Below are positions 10,308 to 19,439 of a DNA stretch of 64,000 nucleotides, piece after piece. The translations under genes and the position numbers were made by a program. Origin of the DNA: Entoloma clypeatum (lineage: Eukaryota; Basidiomycota; Agaricomycetes; Agaricales; Entolomataceae); contig OY751487.1 in assembly GCA_963565915.1 (NCBI GenBank), positions 5,332,001-5,396,000 of the forward strand. Reading direction: 5' to 3'. Numbering within the stretch: position 1 is the stretch's first letter; each line of letters begins with the position of its first letter. Under the pieces are notes generated by a model, which did no database searches, had not been told where the DNA came from, and saw only the letters and a program-made list of their open reading frames with translations.

Positions 10308-11949
10308 TAGGTTCGCCCAGAGCGAAGAGAGCAACTACCAGACAAGTCAAGACGTCGCGCTTCTTTGAAGACTTTGCCAGTAACCCATTCGCCTCACCAG
10401 AAGCCCGACAGGAGGAGCTAAGTCCTCGAGACAGTATCGATTTTACACTCATCCAGCAGTACATCAAATCGGAGATCTGTCGCATCCTACAGCAGGTGCT
10501 TGACGAAGAACTAGACAACGACGAGCATCGCCCCCACAGCGAGATAGCAGAGAGCATCCATCTTGCTCGACAACACCAGATCGCGCGTTACAACGCCCGA
10601 CAGAACGAACTCGAAAGCTTTCGCGTTCAAGAAGGACCTCAGACAGGTCGGATCACAGAGATCAGAGAGTTTATTGGTGTCCAGACAACCGTTATCAGAA
10701 GATTGTTTAGGACGCTCACATCGAGACATCCCAGAGCCGCATCATCACGTTGTACTCGAAGCAACAGATCTACGCCCACTTCACAACCACCAAACAACAG
10801 ACCGAGTACAGTCGTTGGGCATGAAACGAGAGACTTGACCCCTTCTCACAACCGACAGACGCGCAGGAACAGAGATTCCTTAGAGATCTACAGAGGAAAT
10901 ACCCCGAACGTTTTGCCACCGATTCTGCCGACAAGTCCCCTGACGAATTTGCTTTTGACTCCGCGCAGTCAGATATCGAACAGACGCCTAGAACAGGGAC
11001 TCATTTTCAACCCTTACCTGTATCCCAAACCCCATCTTCATCCCAACAACCCGACCCCTCTCCTTCTCCGCAGACTCTAGACATGGCAGAAGCTCCGGCA
11101 GTACAAACGATGGATACATCCAAGATCATCAAGGATCCTGGGATGTTCAAGGACAGACACACCTTTGACGAGTGGTGGAAAGCCACCAAACTATACATCA
11201 GGTTCCAAAAGAGCCTAACAGACGATCAGAAGATTCTTGCGGTGCTATCCCGCATGATGGAAGGGTCCGGCAGGCACTGGGCCAGTAACAAGTTAGATGC
11301 TCTTGCCGTCGACAACGAGAACATCACCTGGCTAGGATTCTCCGATGATATCGCCACATGATTCTCTGTCGCCAACAAGTCAGTCGCTGCCAAAGCGAGA
11401 CTCGAAGTCCTGAAACAGGAAAAACGCAGCGTTGACAAATTCTTGGACGAATTTGAAGAGCTCTTGAAGCTGTCAAACCTTGGCGAAGAAACTGGGAAAT
11501 ACATCCTGGAAAAGAACGTTAACCGCAGAATCTCTGAACAAGTGGCAAGCGAGGATAAGATGTACTCCGAGTACACAAAGGAGATCCGAAACAAGGGACG
11601 ACAGATGGAAGGACATGCACTGGCCTTTCGAGGTGGCGGCAACATGCGCACCGGATCAGGTACCACTTATGGTGGTCAGGGCAAGGCCATGGAGATTGAC
11701 AAAGCAGGAGTGGCCCGTTGCTACAACTGTCAACGCTTTGGTCACCTTGCTAAAGACTGCAGCGCTCCAAAGAAGAAAGATAGTCACAAGTGTTTCAACT
11801 GCGACCAAGAAGGCCATATTGTGCGCAACTGCCGCAAGCCGAAGAAGAACTCTGGAAGGGTTAGGAAGGTGTCTGAGGAAGATGCCGAGAATGATGAAAC
11901 CACAATCTTAGAAGCCGACGAGAAGGATTTTCCCAAAGGGTCCGATTAA
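10308..11949 (+). pseudogene. gypsy gag, disrupted
   Basis: An N-terminal frame free of stops begins just after the primer site and runs to about 10690 (segments FFEDFASNPF and YIKSEICRILQQ). It then shifts frame, with further stops, before the region that contains MAEAPAVQT at 11083. The capsid-like part (TFDEWWKATKLYIRFQ) is cut by a TGA at 11359-11361 and continues to a stop at 11947-11949. Two CCHC zinc knuckles follow, CYNCQRFGHLAKDC and CFNCDQEGHIVRNC. Gag normally packages the RNA; this copy could not make a full protein. Confidence 0.88.
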
Positions 11950-11990
11950 ACGACGCTAAGTCGCGACCCTTATCTATTAAACGGACTTGC

Positions 11991-14526
11991 TTGCCTTGTA
12001 TGACTGCAGACAATAGAACCTATGTCATCCCTGCCAAGCGAGCCGCTGCGTCAACTAAGATTGTGAAGGGAGACAAACCTCCGAAACGACGAGAGATCAG
12101 GCTGCTAGCTCAGCTCAAAACACAACAAGGACCAAAGGTCATTCGACCTGAGGTTGATAGCGGATGTGAATGCACATGCATCCATCCCAGAATAGTACGC
12201 GAACAGAACCTCCCCACGCGAGGGATACCGCCCATAGCAATTCTAAATGTGGATGGATCACCAAATCGACAACAAAAAGCGAACCAACTTGCCGAAGTCA
12301 AGCTGGATCTGGGAACACATCAGGAAACCATGGAAGCAATGGTACTGGACATTGGGAGAACAGACATGCTCTTGGGACATGACTGGTTGGTACACCACAA
12401 CCCCACGATCAATTGGACAACCGGCGCTGTAACATTCAACCGGTGCCCAACAACATGCTGAACCAAACATTCGGAATTCAGGGTTAACCTTGATGGTCGC
12501 AAGCACCGGGTTCGCATGGTTGAGGTACGCGACAAAGATGCACCCAAGAAGTCGGATCAGAAATGGAAGCCTGGAGACCCTATATTGGAAGCTGTCACTC
12601 CCACACCACCTCCCACAACCAAACGACCCTCATATGTTGATCGGTTTACTCACCTCTTCGAGAAGGAGAACTTTGATAAGATCCCGAAGGAAAGGGAATG
12701 GGACCATGGTATTGAACTTACACCGGACGCACCAAAGGAACTAGGGGGAAACACATATCCCATGACACAAAAGGAACAAGAGGAATTGGACGCATTCATT
12801 GACGAGGGTCTAGCAACTGGAAAGATCTGCCCGTCCGTATCCCCTTATGCTTCCCCTTGCTTCTTCATCAACAAGAAGGATGGTTCCAAACGATTGGTAC
12901 AAGATTACCGCATGGTCAACAAATTCACGGTCAAAGACAAATTCCCACTCCCTCGCATCTCCGATCTCTTGGACGTGCTGAAAGATGCAGTCTACTTCAA
13001 TAAGATGGACATCATGTGGGGTTACAACAATGTCCGGATTAAAGAAGGCGATGAATGGAAGGCTGCCTTCCTCACCAAAACTTCTATCGGCGCTTCATTG
13101 AAGGATACTTAAACATCGCAAAACCACTTACCGCACTCACAGGCGGCACTACGTTTACTTGGGGACCAACGGAACAAAAGGCATTTGAAGGTCTCATACA
13201 GGCAATCACATCAGCACCAGTCTTGGCATTACCAAAACCAGATGGACAGTTCAGGGTCAAAACCGATGCATCAGGCTATGCAATTGGGGCTGTACTCTCT
13301 CAAAAACAGGATGACAAATGGCATCCTACTGCCTTCTTGTCGCGGACCATGTCCGCGGCCGAACAAAATTACGAGATATATGACAAAGAGCTTTTGGCAG
13401 TCATGGAAGCACTGAAGGATTGGAGACACTATCTGCTCGAAGTGCAGCACCAAGTCATCCATGGGAAGACATAGGGATTGACGTCGTGGGACCGATACCA
13501 GAGTCCGAGGGAAAGAATGCGATTCTGGTCATCACGGATAGACATTCGAAGATGCTCCATCTCATTCCGACAACCGTGGAATTATCAGCTGAAGGATTAG
13601 CCAAGATCTATCGGGATCAGATATGGAAGCTTCACGGAATCCCCAAGAAGATCATCAGTGACAGGGGACCACAGTTTGCTGCGAAGTTCATGGAGATACT
13701 TTGCCGCATGTTAGGGATCAAAAGGAATCTGTCCACCGCATACCATCCACAGACTGATGGACAGGCCAAACGATCGCATCAGGAAACAGAAGCATTCTTA
13801 CAAAACTTCGTCAACCATCTACAAGATGATTGGGCCGAGTGGATCGCAATTGCTGAATTCCAGTACAATGATAAAGAACATCAGGCGACAAAGCACACAC
13901 CATTCTACCTCAACTATGGCTTGCATCCTTGGAAGGGAGAACTGGTGTTGGAAGACACCAACCCGGCTGCCAACAGCTTCTTGGAAAAACTCAAACAAGC
14001 ACGAGAAGAAGCCAATGCAGCGCTGAAACAGGCACAGGATCAGATGAAGAAGACAGTTGATACGCGACGAAGTCCGTCTCGGAACTACCGCATCGGAGAC
14101 AAGGTGTGGCTGGAAGGGACTAACATCAGGACTAACCGTCCCTCGAAGAAACTTGACGCACTCCGACATGGACCATTCAAGGTCCTAGAGAAGAAAGGGG
14201 CTAGCGCGTACCTTCTTGATCTTCCGAAGACTTGGAAAATGATTCACCCTGTGTTCAACGAGACCCTGCTGTCACCTTACGAAACCCCGAAGTACGCCAT
14301 CCAGAAGAAGAAACCAGCCCCTGATCCGATCATCGTTGAAGGACGAGAAGAGTATCATGTGTCCACAATCCTAGACTCTCGAAAGTTCCGTGGGAAGATC
14401 CAGTACCTTGTCCAGTGGGAAGGATATGGCCCCGAAGAGAACACATGGGAACCTCGAGCTAATGTTCAGAACACTCAAGATTTGATCCGTGATTTCCATC
14501 GGCAGAACCCGTCTCGCCCACGATAA
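11991..14526 (+). pseudogene. gypsy pol, disrupted (protease, RT, RNase H, integrase, chromodomain)
   Basis: The protease core EVDSGCECTCI lies near 12150. RT runs from about 12600 to AAFLTKT near 13080 and then jumps to NFYRRFIEGYLNIAKP, so the palm with the YxDD motif is deleted. RNase H keeps KTDASGYAIGAVLS and DKELLAVMEAL but loses its C-terminus together with the integrase HHCC domain at about 13445. The integrase core keeps both Asp positions (DVVGPIPE and SDRGPQF), but the usual DGQxER reads DGQAKR, so the catalytic Glu is replaced by Lys. A chromodomain (YHVSTILDSRKFRGK, WEGYGPEENTWEP) ends the protein, which would guide integration to marked chromatin. Confidence 0.93.
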
Positions 14527-14658
14527 AAGACAGTGTTCGCAATCCATAACAGTATCGACCTCATCAGTCAACCACACACCGAGTTCCCCACTCTAGTCTG
14601 TTCCCTGCCCAATATAGCCTCCCCCTTCTTCTTCTATCTCTCAACCATCCTCACCACC

Positions 14659-15030
14659 ATGTCCAACACCACCGCTACCTCCACCTCCACCACCGACATC
14701 AACCCCGCCATCGCCGCCCTCATGAATGAAGCGCTCTCCATGAGAGACCAAATCCATGCCCTAGAAACCTCCCTTGCCGACCTCCTTCATCGCCAAATGC
14801 ATATCCGGCTTCACTCGCTGTCCAACCTCCCCGTCGCCCCGAGTTCCGAGGAGAAACAAATTCTCGGAAATTACACCAGCACCCTCGTGATCGAAAATCG
14901 GCGTATTCGGCTGGCTATCAAAGGCCTTGAACTCGCCGTTGCCATCAACGAGGAGTTGATATATGATTGGAGCCTCAAGGAGAGCCCGAACTGGTCCGAT
15001 CCCGGCAACAACGAGGGATGGGGACAATGA
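14659..15030 (+). CDS. Small open frame downstream of gypsy pol (123 aa)
   Basis: ATG 14659 starts MSNTTATSTSTTD and the frame runs 123 residues to TGA at 15028-15030. The protein has a Ser/Thr-rich start and helical, heptad-like segments (ALMNEALSMRDQIHALETS and IENRRIRLAIKGLELAVAI). It lies after the pol stop and before the polypurine tract. No frame breaks occur although gag and pol of this copy are riddled with them, and part of it is repeated at 15472-15578. It is not a domain I recognise; it may be an extra structural or accessory protein of this lineage, or a chance frame. Confidence 0.5.
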   Translation: MSNTTATSTSTTDINPAIAALMNEALSMRDQIHALETSLADLLHRQMHIRLHSLSNLPVAPSSEEKQILGNYTSTLVIENRRIRLAIKGLELAVAINEELIYDWSLKESPNWSDPGNNEGWGQ

Positions 15031-15064
15031 CTCTGTGAGGACACAGAGCTTGAAGAGGGGAACA

Positions 15065-15435
15065 TGTTACGGACTCTGTGGTATGCGGACGACGTCATCA
15101 CTTTTACTTATCGGCCCGGCTCGGCGCCCTCTTATGAATACATTATGTCGCAACATCTATTTCCATTCCCTTCGCTACCGCTCTGACTCATTCCGCAGTA
15201 GCTTTACTCAGCTCCGCAGTATGTATGACTCATTGTACATAGCCTTCCGCAGTCGCCTTACTCATGCGCACTGCCTTCCGCAGTACTGACTCATCCGCTA
15301 CCGCCTATAGTCAGTACCTATATAAACCTCTTGTACTGTAGTAGATTCCTTAGATTTAGCAATCACATTGCTCTTCGCCTTTCCACCTTCCTGCATACTC
15401 TGCCCGAACCTTGGAACGGTTTGTTAAGCATAACA
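15065..15435 (+). repeat. gypsy middle LTR, subtype 2 (371 bp)
   Basis: Preceded by the polypurine tract GAAGAGGGGAACA. It matches the LTR at 140-511 in its diagnostic internal block and length, rather than the two outer LTRs of its own element. Confidence 0.93.
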
Positions 15436-15612
15436 GGATCAGATGAAGAAGACAGTTGACACACAACAAAGGCCTCGAACTCGCCGTTGCCATCAACGAG
15501 GAGTTGATATATGATTGGAGCCTCAAGGAGAGTCCGAACTGGTCCGATCCTGGCAACAACGAGGGATGGGGACAATGACTCTGTGAGGACACAGAGCTTG
15601 AAGAGGGGAACA
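15436..15612 (+). repeat. Deleted internal fragment between two gypsy LTRs
   Basis: GGATCAGATGAAGAAGACAG matches pol sequence near 14038 and is joined to a copy of 14925-15064 (the end of the small downstream frame plus the polypurine tract). About 0.87 kb is missing at the junction. It reads as the residue of a second, mostly deleted element sharing the middle LTR. Confidence 0.85.
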
Positions 15613-16016
15613 TGTTACGGACTCTGTGGTATGCGGACGACGTCATCACTTTTACTTATCGGCCCGGCTCGGCGCCCTCTTACGAGCTTACTATGTCTAA
15701 TGCCTACTTTCGCAACCTTCGATTCCCAGTCTGACTCACTACCTTTACTTTGTCAGCCCCTTTAGTATACTTCGCTCCCGCGCTGACTCGCTTTCCGCAG
15801 TCAGCTTACTTATTGTACATAGCCTTCCGCAGTCACCTTACTCATGTGCACTGTCTTCCGCAGTACTGACTTATCCACTACCGCCTATAGTCAGTACTTA
15901 TATAAACCTCTTGTACTATAGTAGATTCCTTAGATTTAGCAATCACATTGCTCTTTGCCTTTCCACTTTCCTGCATACTCTGCCCGAACCTTGGAACGGT
16001 TTGTTAAAGCATAACA
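15613..16016 (+). repeat. gypsy 3' LTR, subtype 1 (404 bp)
   Basis: Same length and subtype as the 5' LTR at 9888-10291. It is followed by the target duplication GAAAT. Confidence 0.95.
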
Positions 16017-16021
16017 GAAAT

Positions 16022-17013
16022 TTGCCTGAGCGACAAGCTGCATTCGGAGAAACAGCCAGTCTCGACGAGGCCATAGAATCAGCTTGGACTGTGGTCGACC
16101 TCATATTTCTTTACTCTCATCATGTACAATGTCGCGCTTTTTTCATTTCACCGCTTCTTTCTATATTCCCTTGAATAAAAATGACTTCCAGACTGACCCG
16201 CAAATGGGCCTTGCCCTCAGTTTCCACCTCAGGCGGCCCCAGCAGAGCCCACAATGTTATCCCTTATCCTCTCCTCTCCGCAGGTTGACAATGTTCCACA
16301 ATGGGAAATATATCTCCTGTCAGCCCCGGTTTCCCCCATTGCATTCCGATTTTCAGGTTGCTCCGATGGGCCTGCGACCGAAACAAACTGAGGCAAGTAT
16401 ATTTATCCCATCGGGGCCGTATTGACATCACCTCATGCCATATCCGAGGCATGGGAAACCTTTTTTCATGTGACGGAAATATAGAGTCTTGCAGACCTTG
16501 GAATGCATGTCCAGACGCACATAGGGTGCAGCCTCCGAGACAAAGCCCACCCCGACGGGATGGAAATACTCCCCTCAGGACCCGGAAGATTTTCCACACC
16601 AACCCTCATCCCACAAAATTCTCCTTCACACTGGAGCTCTTCTTCATCCTTGGTTCCTTTGTAGACTCCTTTGTAGACTCTTTGATCTAATTTCCTGCTG
16701 TGTTCATCCCTTGTAAATTATGAGCTGCTAGTAGCAGCCCTAGTGCCTATACCTATCCCAGTCTCAGTGAATGCCACAGGTAACCCTCGGATACCTTCGG
16801 GTCGACCTGTACCTGCACCCATGGACAGGTTTACAGGTTGACATGGGTATCAATGTGGTTGGCATTTATGGACCTCTGCAGGCAGCCAGAACATACTTCA
16901 TGAAACCTGTCCAACACTCCAACAGGCTTATTGGGGGTCCCAAAATGCAGACGCATCTGTACCCATGGCCCGAGCACCCCAATAAGCCAAAAGTAATATT
17001 ATACCGACACATC
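16022..17013. other. Relic DNA right of the gypsy element
   Basis: Continuation of the segment at 9254-9887. A short plus-strand stretch (16022-16170) can be read as protein but has no clear relatives. Three copies of the dispersed motif lie at 16299-16585. Around 16770-16990 there are several ACAGGT/ACCTGT and CCCATGG words. The last 8 bp, GACACATC, are the hAT target duplication. No gene is supported. Confidence 0.45.
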
Positions 17014-17127
17014 CAGTGTTGTGCTTAAGCCTTAGCTCTTTATTACCATTAAGGCTTAAAAAGCCCTTAAAATTAGCCCTTAAGATCTGTTGAAGAAAAT
17101 GTGAAGCCTTAATAAAGCCTTAATATT

Positions 17128-17415
17128 GTGACACGTAATAATATCCAACGAGAGCGAGCCCGACAACTTCGAAAAAAAATCAATGCTCATCATCCCCCTC
17201 CCCCAACTACGATGTCAGCTACGAAAGGGCCATTGTGGACATTCTATTACCAAGGGGAAAAACAAAATTCAAGTCAATTCAAAGCCTACTGCAAGGGCTG
17301 TATTCAACATTACCATGCGATGATCCAGCCAATCAACGTTGATGAGACGGATTTGGATGCCGAGCTTGATATTACTCAGGACTGGTATAAAGAAGGTTCT
17401 AACCCTTGTAGTTAA
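17128..17415 (+). pseudogene. hAT transposase, N-terminal scrap
   Basis: An open frame of 95 codons with GPLWTFYYQGEKQNSS and CKGCIQHYHA, which resembles the BED-type zinc finger region at the start of basidiomycete hAT transposases. After the copia insertion the reading resumes at about 24850 (VHVRGKKWASREVLASLF), followed in another frame by an acidic tail (EELDDGALEGSGDDF) ending at 25085. The catalytic core is missing. The family assignment leans on the surrounding TIRs and 8-bp duplication. Confidence 0.6.
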
Positions 17416-17435
17416 TTTGAATTAAGCATACTGAT

Positions 17436-17745
17436 TGTTGAAGTTCCACCTGGGCGCTAGCCACAGGTGTACTGAGCAACATAGCTACAGTGGAAGTACT
17501 CTACGATACCGCTATGGTCACTTACATGGTTTGGAGGGGGTAAGGCTAGTGAGAGCGGTTGAGGCTGGTGAGAGCGATGGAGCTGGTTAAGAGTCAAGAG
17601 ACAACTTGTTGATATTGACAGTTTCCTGGTCTTATATACCGTACTACTGTTTGTACCAACCAAACAAGTATGTAATGAAGATATGTAAAAGTCACATGAT
17701 GTAATCTAATCTAATCTAATCTACGTGATGGGAAAAGTTTCAACA
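17436..17745 (-). repeat. copia-2 3' LTR (310 bp)
   Basis: On the plus strand it reads TGTTGAAGTTCCACC...AAGTTTCAACA. It is bordered by the polypurine tract, seen as a C-run at 17746-17753. Confidence 0.95.
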
Positions 17746-17799
17746 CCCCCCCATATTTAGTACATACTTCTAAATACATCTTACTTTTTCCCACATATA

Positions 17800-19416
17800 C
17801 AGTGACTTCCAAAAGCGGCCCAATGTTTTGTATTTTTTGATTGTTGCTTGAATAACATTGGATTGAAAATAAATACAAACAGAGTATTGGTGTACCATAG
17901 ATAGCATTTGATCAGGGCTATCCATCAAAAAAAGAATTACATAATGTCAATCAGTATTACTAGAGATATAGGCAGTTTAATTCAGAGACTCATTGGGCCA
18001 CTTATGGAAGTAGTCATCAGAAAAACAGAATTGGGCTATTTTAATACTTGGTATGACCTCCCTTGGCCTTGATAACTGCTTCTAACCTTCTAGGCATACT
18101 TTCTATTAGATTTTGACATACCTCTGGTGGTATATTATTCCACACTTCTGCCACTCTCTCCCAAATCTCCCAAACTCCCTTTGGTGGTGTTGGATACTTG
18201 GCAAGCTCCCTCTTGAGATGAACCCATTGATGTTCAATAGGGCTGATATCTGGAGATTGTGCAGGCCAGTCCAGAAGTTGATATTGTTGTCCTTCATCCA
18301 CTTCTTGGCCTTCTTTGAGGTGTGCTTGGGGTCATTGTCCTGCTGAAAAATTACCTCCTCCTCAGAAATCCCACTCTCCTCCAGGCTAGGCAGCATGTGC
18401 TCCTCCAGAATGGCCACATACTGGTCAGCATTCATCCTCCCCTCAACCTCTGCAAGATGCCCCACTCCATTCCATCCCATACACCCCCATACCATGATGT
18501 TTCCTCCACCAAACTTGACTGTCCCCTGCACCTCCCTCTGAATCAACCCTTCTCCCTTCTTCTTCCAGACCCACTCTCTTCCATCTGACCCAAATCTGTT
18601 GATTTTGGTCTCATCTGACCAAATAACCCTCTTCCAGTCCTCCACAGCCCACTCCTGATACTTCTGAGCAAAGGCCAACCTTGCCTTTCTATGCCTTGCA
18701 CTCAACAAGGGCTTTTTCTTCTTCACCACAGCCTTGAATGAATGTTTCTTCAGGACTCTTCTAATTGTTTGTGAGGAGACTGAATCAGAGATGATGGTAT
18801 TGATATGTTTCATGGCTTGAACAGCATTGAAAGCTTTGCCAGTCTTGATTTGTGCAATAACTGCATGTTGATTTGTGGATGAAAGTTTGGATGGGCGCCC
18901 AGTAAGAGGAGTATAGTGGTTGGGAAGAAGAGTATGAAGTGTTCTGGCAACAGTAGACCTGCCTACACCAAGTTTGGAGGCAATATGGCGATTGGAGAAA
19001 CCACTGGAAGCAAGAGAAAGGATATTTTCCTTCTGAGCAGAGGAGATGGGATGCATGATGAATTATAGCTTTTGGGGAGTGTTGGACTGGTTTATATAGC
19101 TTGTAAGTACTGCCTTATGGCTATTAATCATAGCCTCTGAAGCTGTGTGCATTTCTTTAGGCTATGTGCATTGCTATTGGGCTGTGTCTGCATTTCTGAT
19201 AGCTACTTCCATAAGTGGCCCAATGAGTCTCTGAATTAAACTGCCTATATCTCTAGTAATACTGTTTGAAATTATGTAATTCCTTTTTTGATGGATAGCC
19301 CTGATCAAATGCTATCTATGGTACACCAATACTTTGTTTGTATTTATTTTCAATCCAATGCTATTCAAGCAACAATCAAAAAATACAAAACATTGGGCCA
19401 CTTTTGGAAGTCACTG
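17800..19416 (-). mobile_element. Tc1/mariner transposon (1,617 bp) inserted in copia-2
   Basis: Flanked by TA (17798-17799 and 19417-19418), the Tc1 target duplication. The terminal inverted repeats are 224 bp each (17800-18023 and 19193-19416), begin CAGTGACTTCC, and differ at only a handful of sites. It sits in the short stretch between the pol stop and the polypurine tract of copia-2. Each TIR holds an outer ACTTCCAAAAG-GGCCCAATG block and an inner copy in the opposite direction, which could be paired transposase binding sites. Confidence 0.95.
18041..19056 (-). pseudogene. Tc1 transposase with one frameshift
   Basis: Starts at ATG 19056 (MHPISSAQKENILSLASSG) with a helix-turn-helix pair (GFSNRHIASKLGVGRSTVAR), followed by the catalytic core: VIWSDETKI, FQQDNDPKHTS, and SPIEHQW in another frame. 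The D, D and E are all present with Tc1-like spacing once the shift at about 18290 is allowed for; the intact frame before it runs to 18106 out of register. The frame with the last Glu ends at 18041. About 338 residues would be normal. A single frame lesion separates this copy from a full transposase. Confidence 0.93.
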
Positions 19417-19439
19417 TATATATAGGTACTCTGTTTCGC

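Larger units (their letters stand above)
9888..16016 (+). mobile_element. Chromodomain Ty3/gypsy retrotransposon with three LTRs (6,129 bp)
   Basis: The outer 404-bp LTRs (9888-10291 and 15613-16016) are flanked by a perfect target duplication, GAAAT (9883-9887 and 16017-16021). Gag has two CCHC knuckles. Pol has protease, RT, RNase H and integrase and ends in a chromodomain, so this is a chromovirus. A third LTR of another subtype (15065-15435) and a 177-bp scrap of internal sequence (15436-15612) lie before the final LTR, so the 3' end is a tandem mosaic. The element primes from its own transcript (see the primer site). Nonsense, frameshift and deletion damage makes it non-autonomous. Confidence 0.95.

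Noticed and set aside
16022..16174. Fragment of a TPR/CHAT-type host gene interrupted by the gypsy element
   Set aside because: About 35 residues look vaguely similar, but there is no repeat register or supporting sequence upstream.
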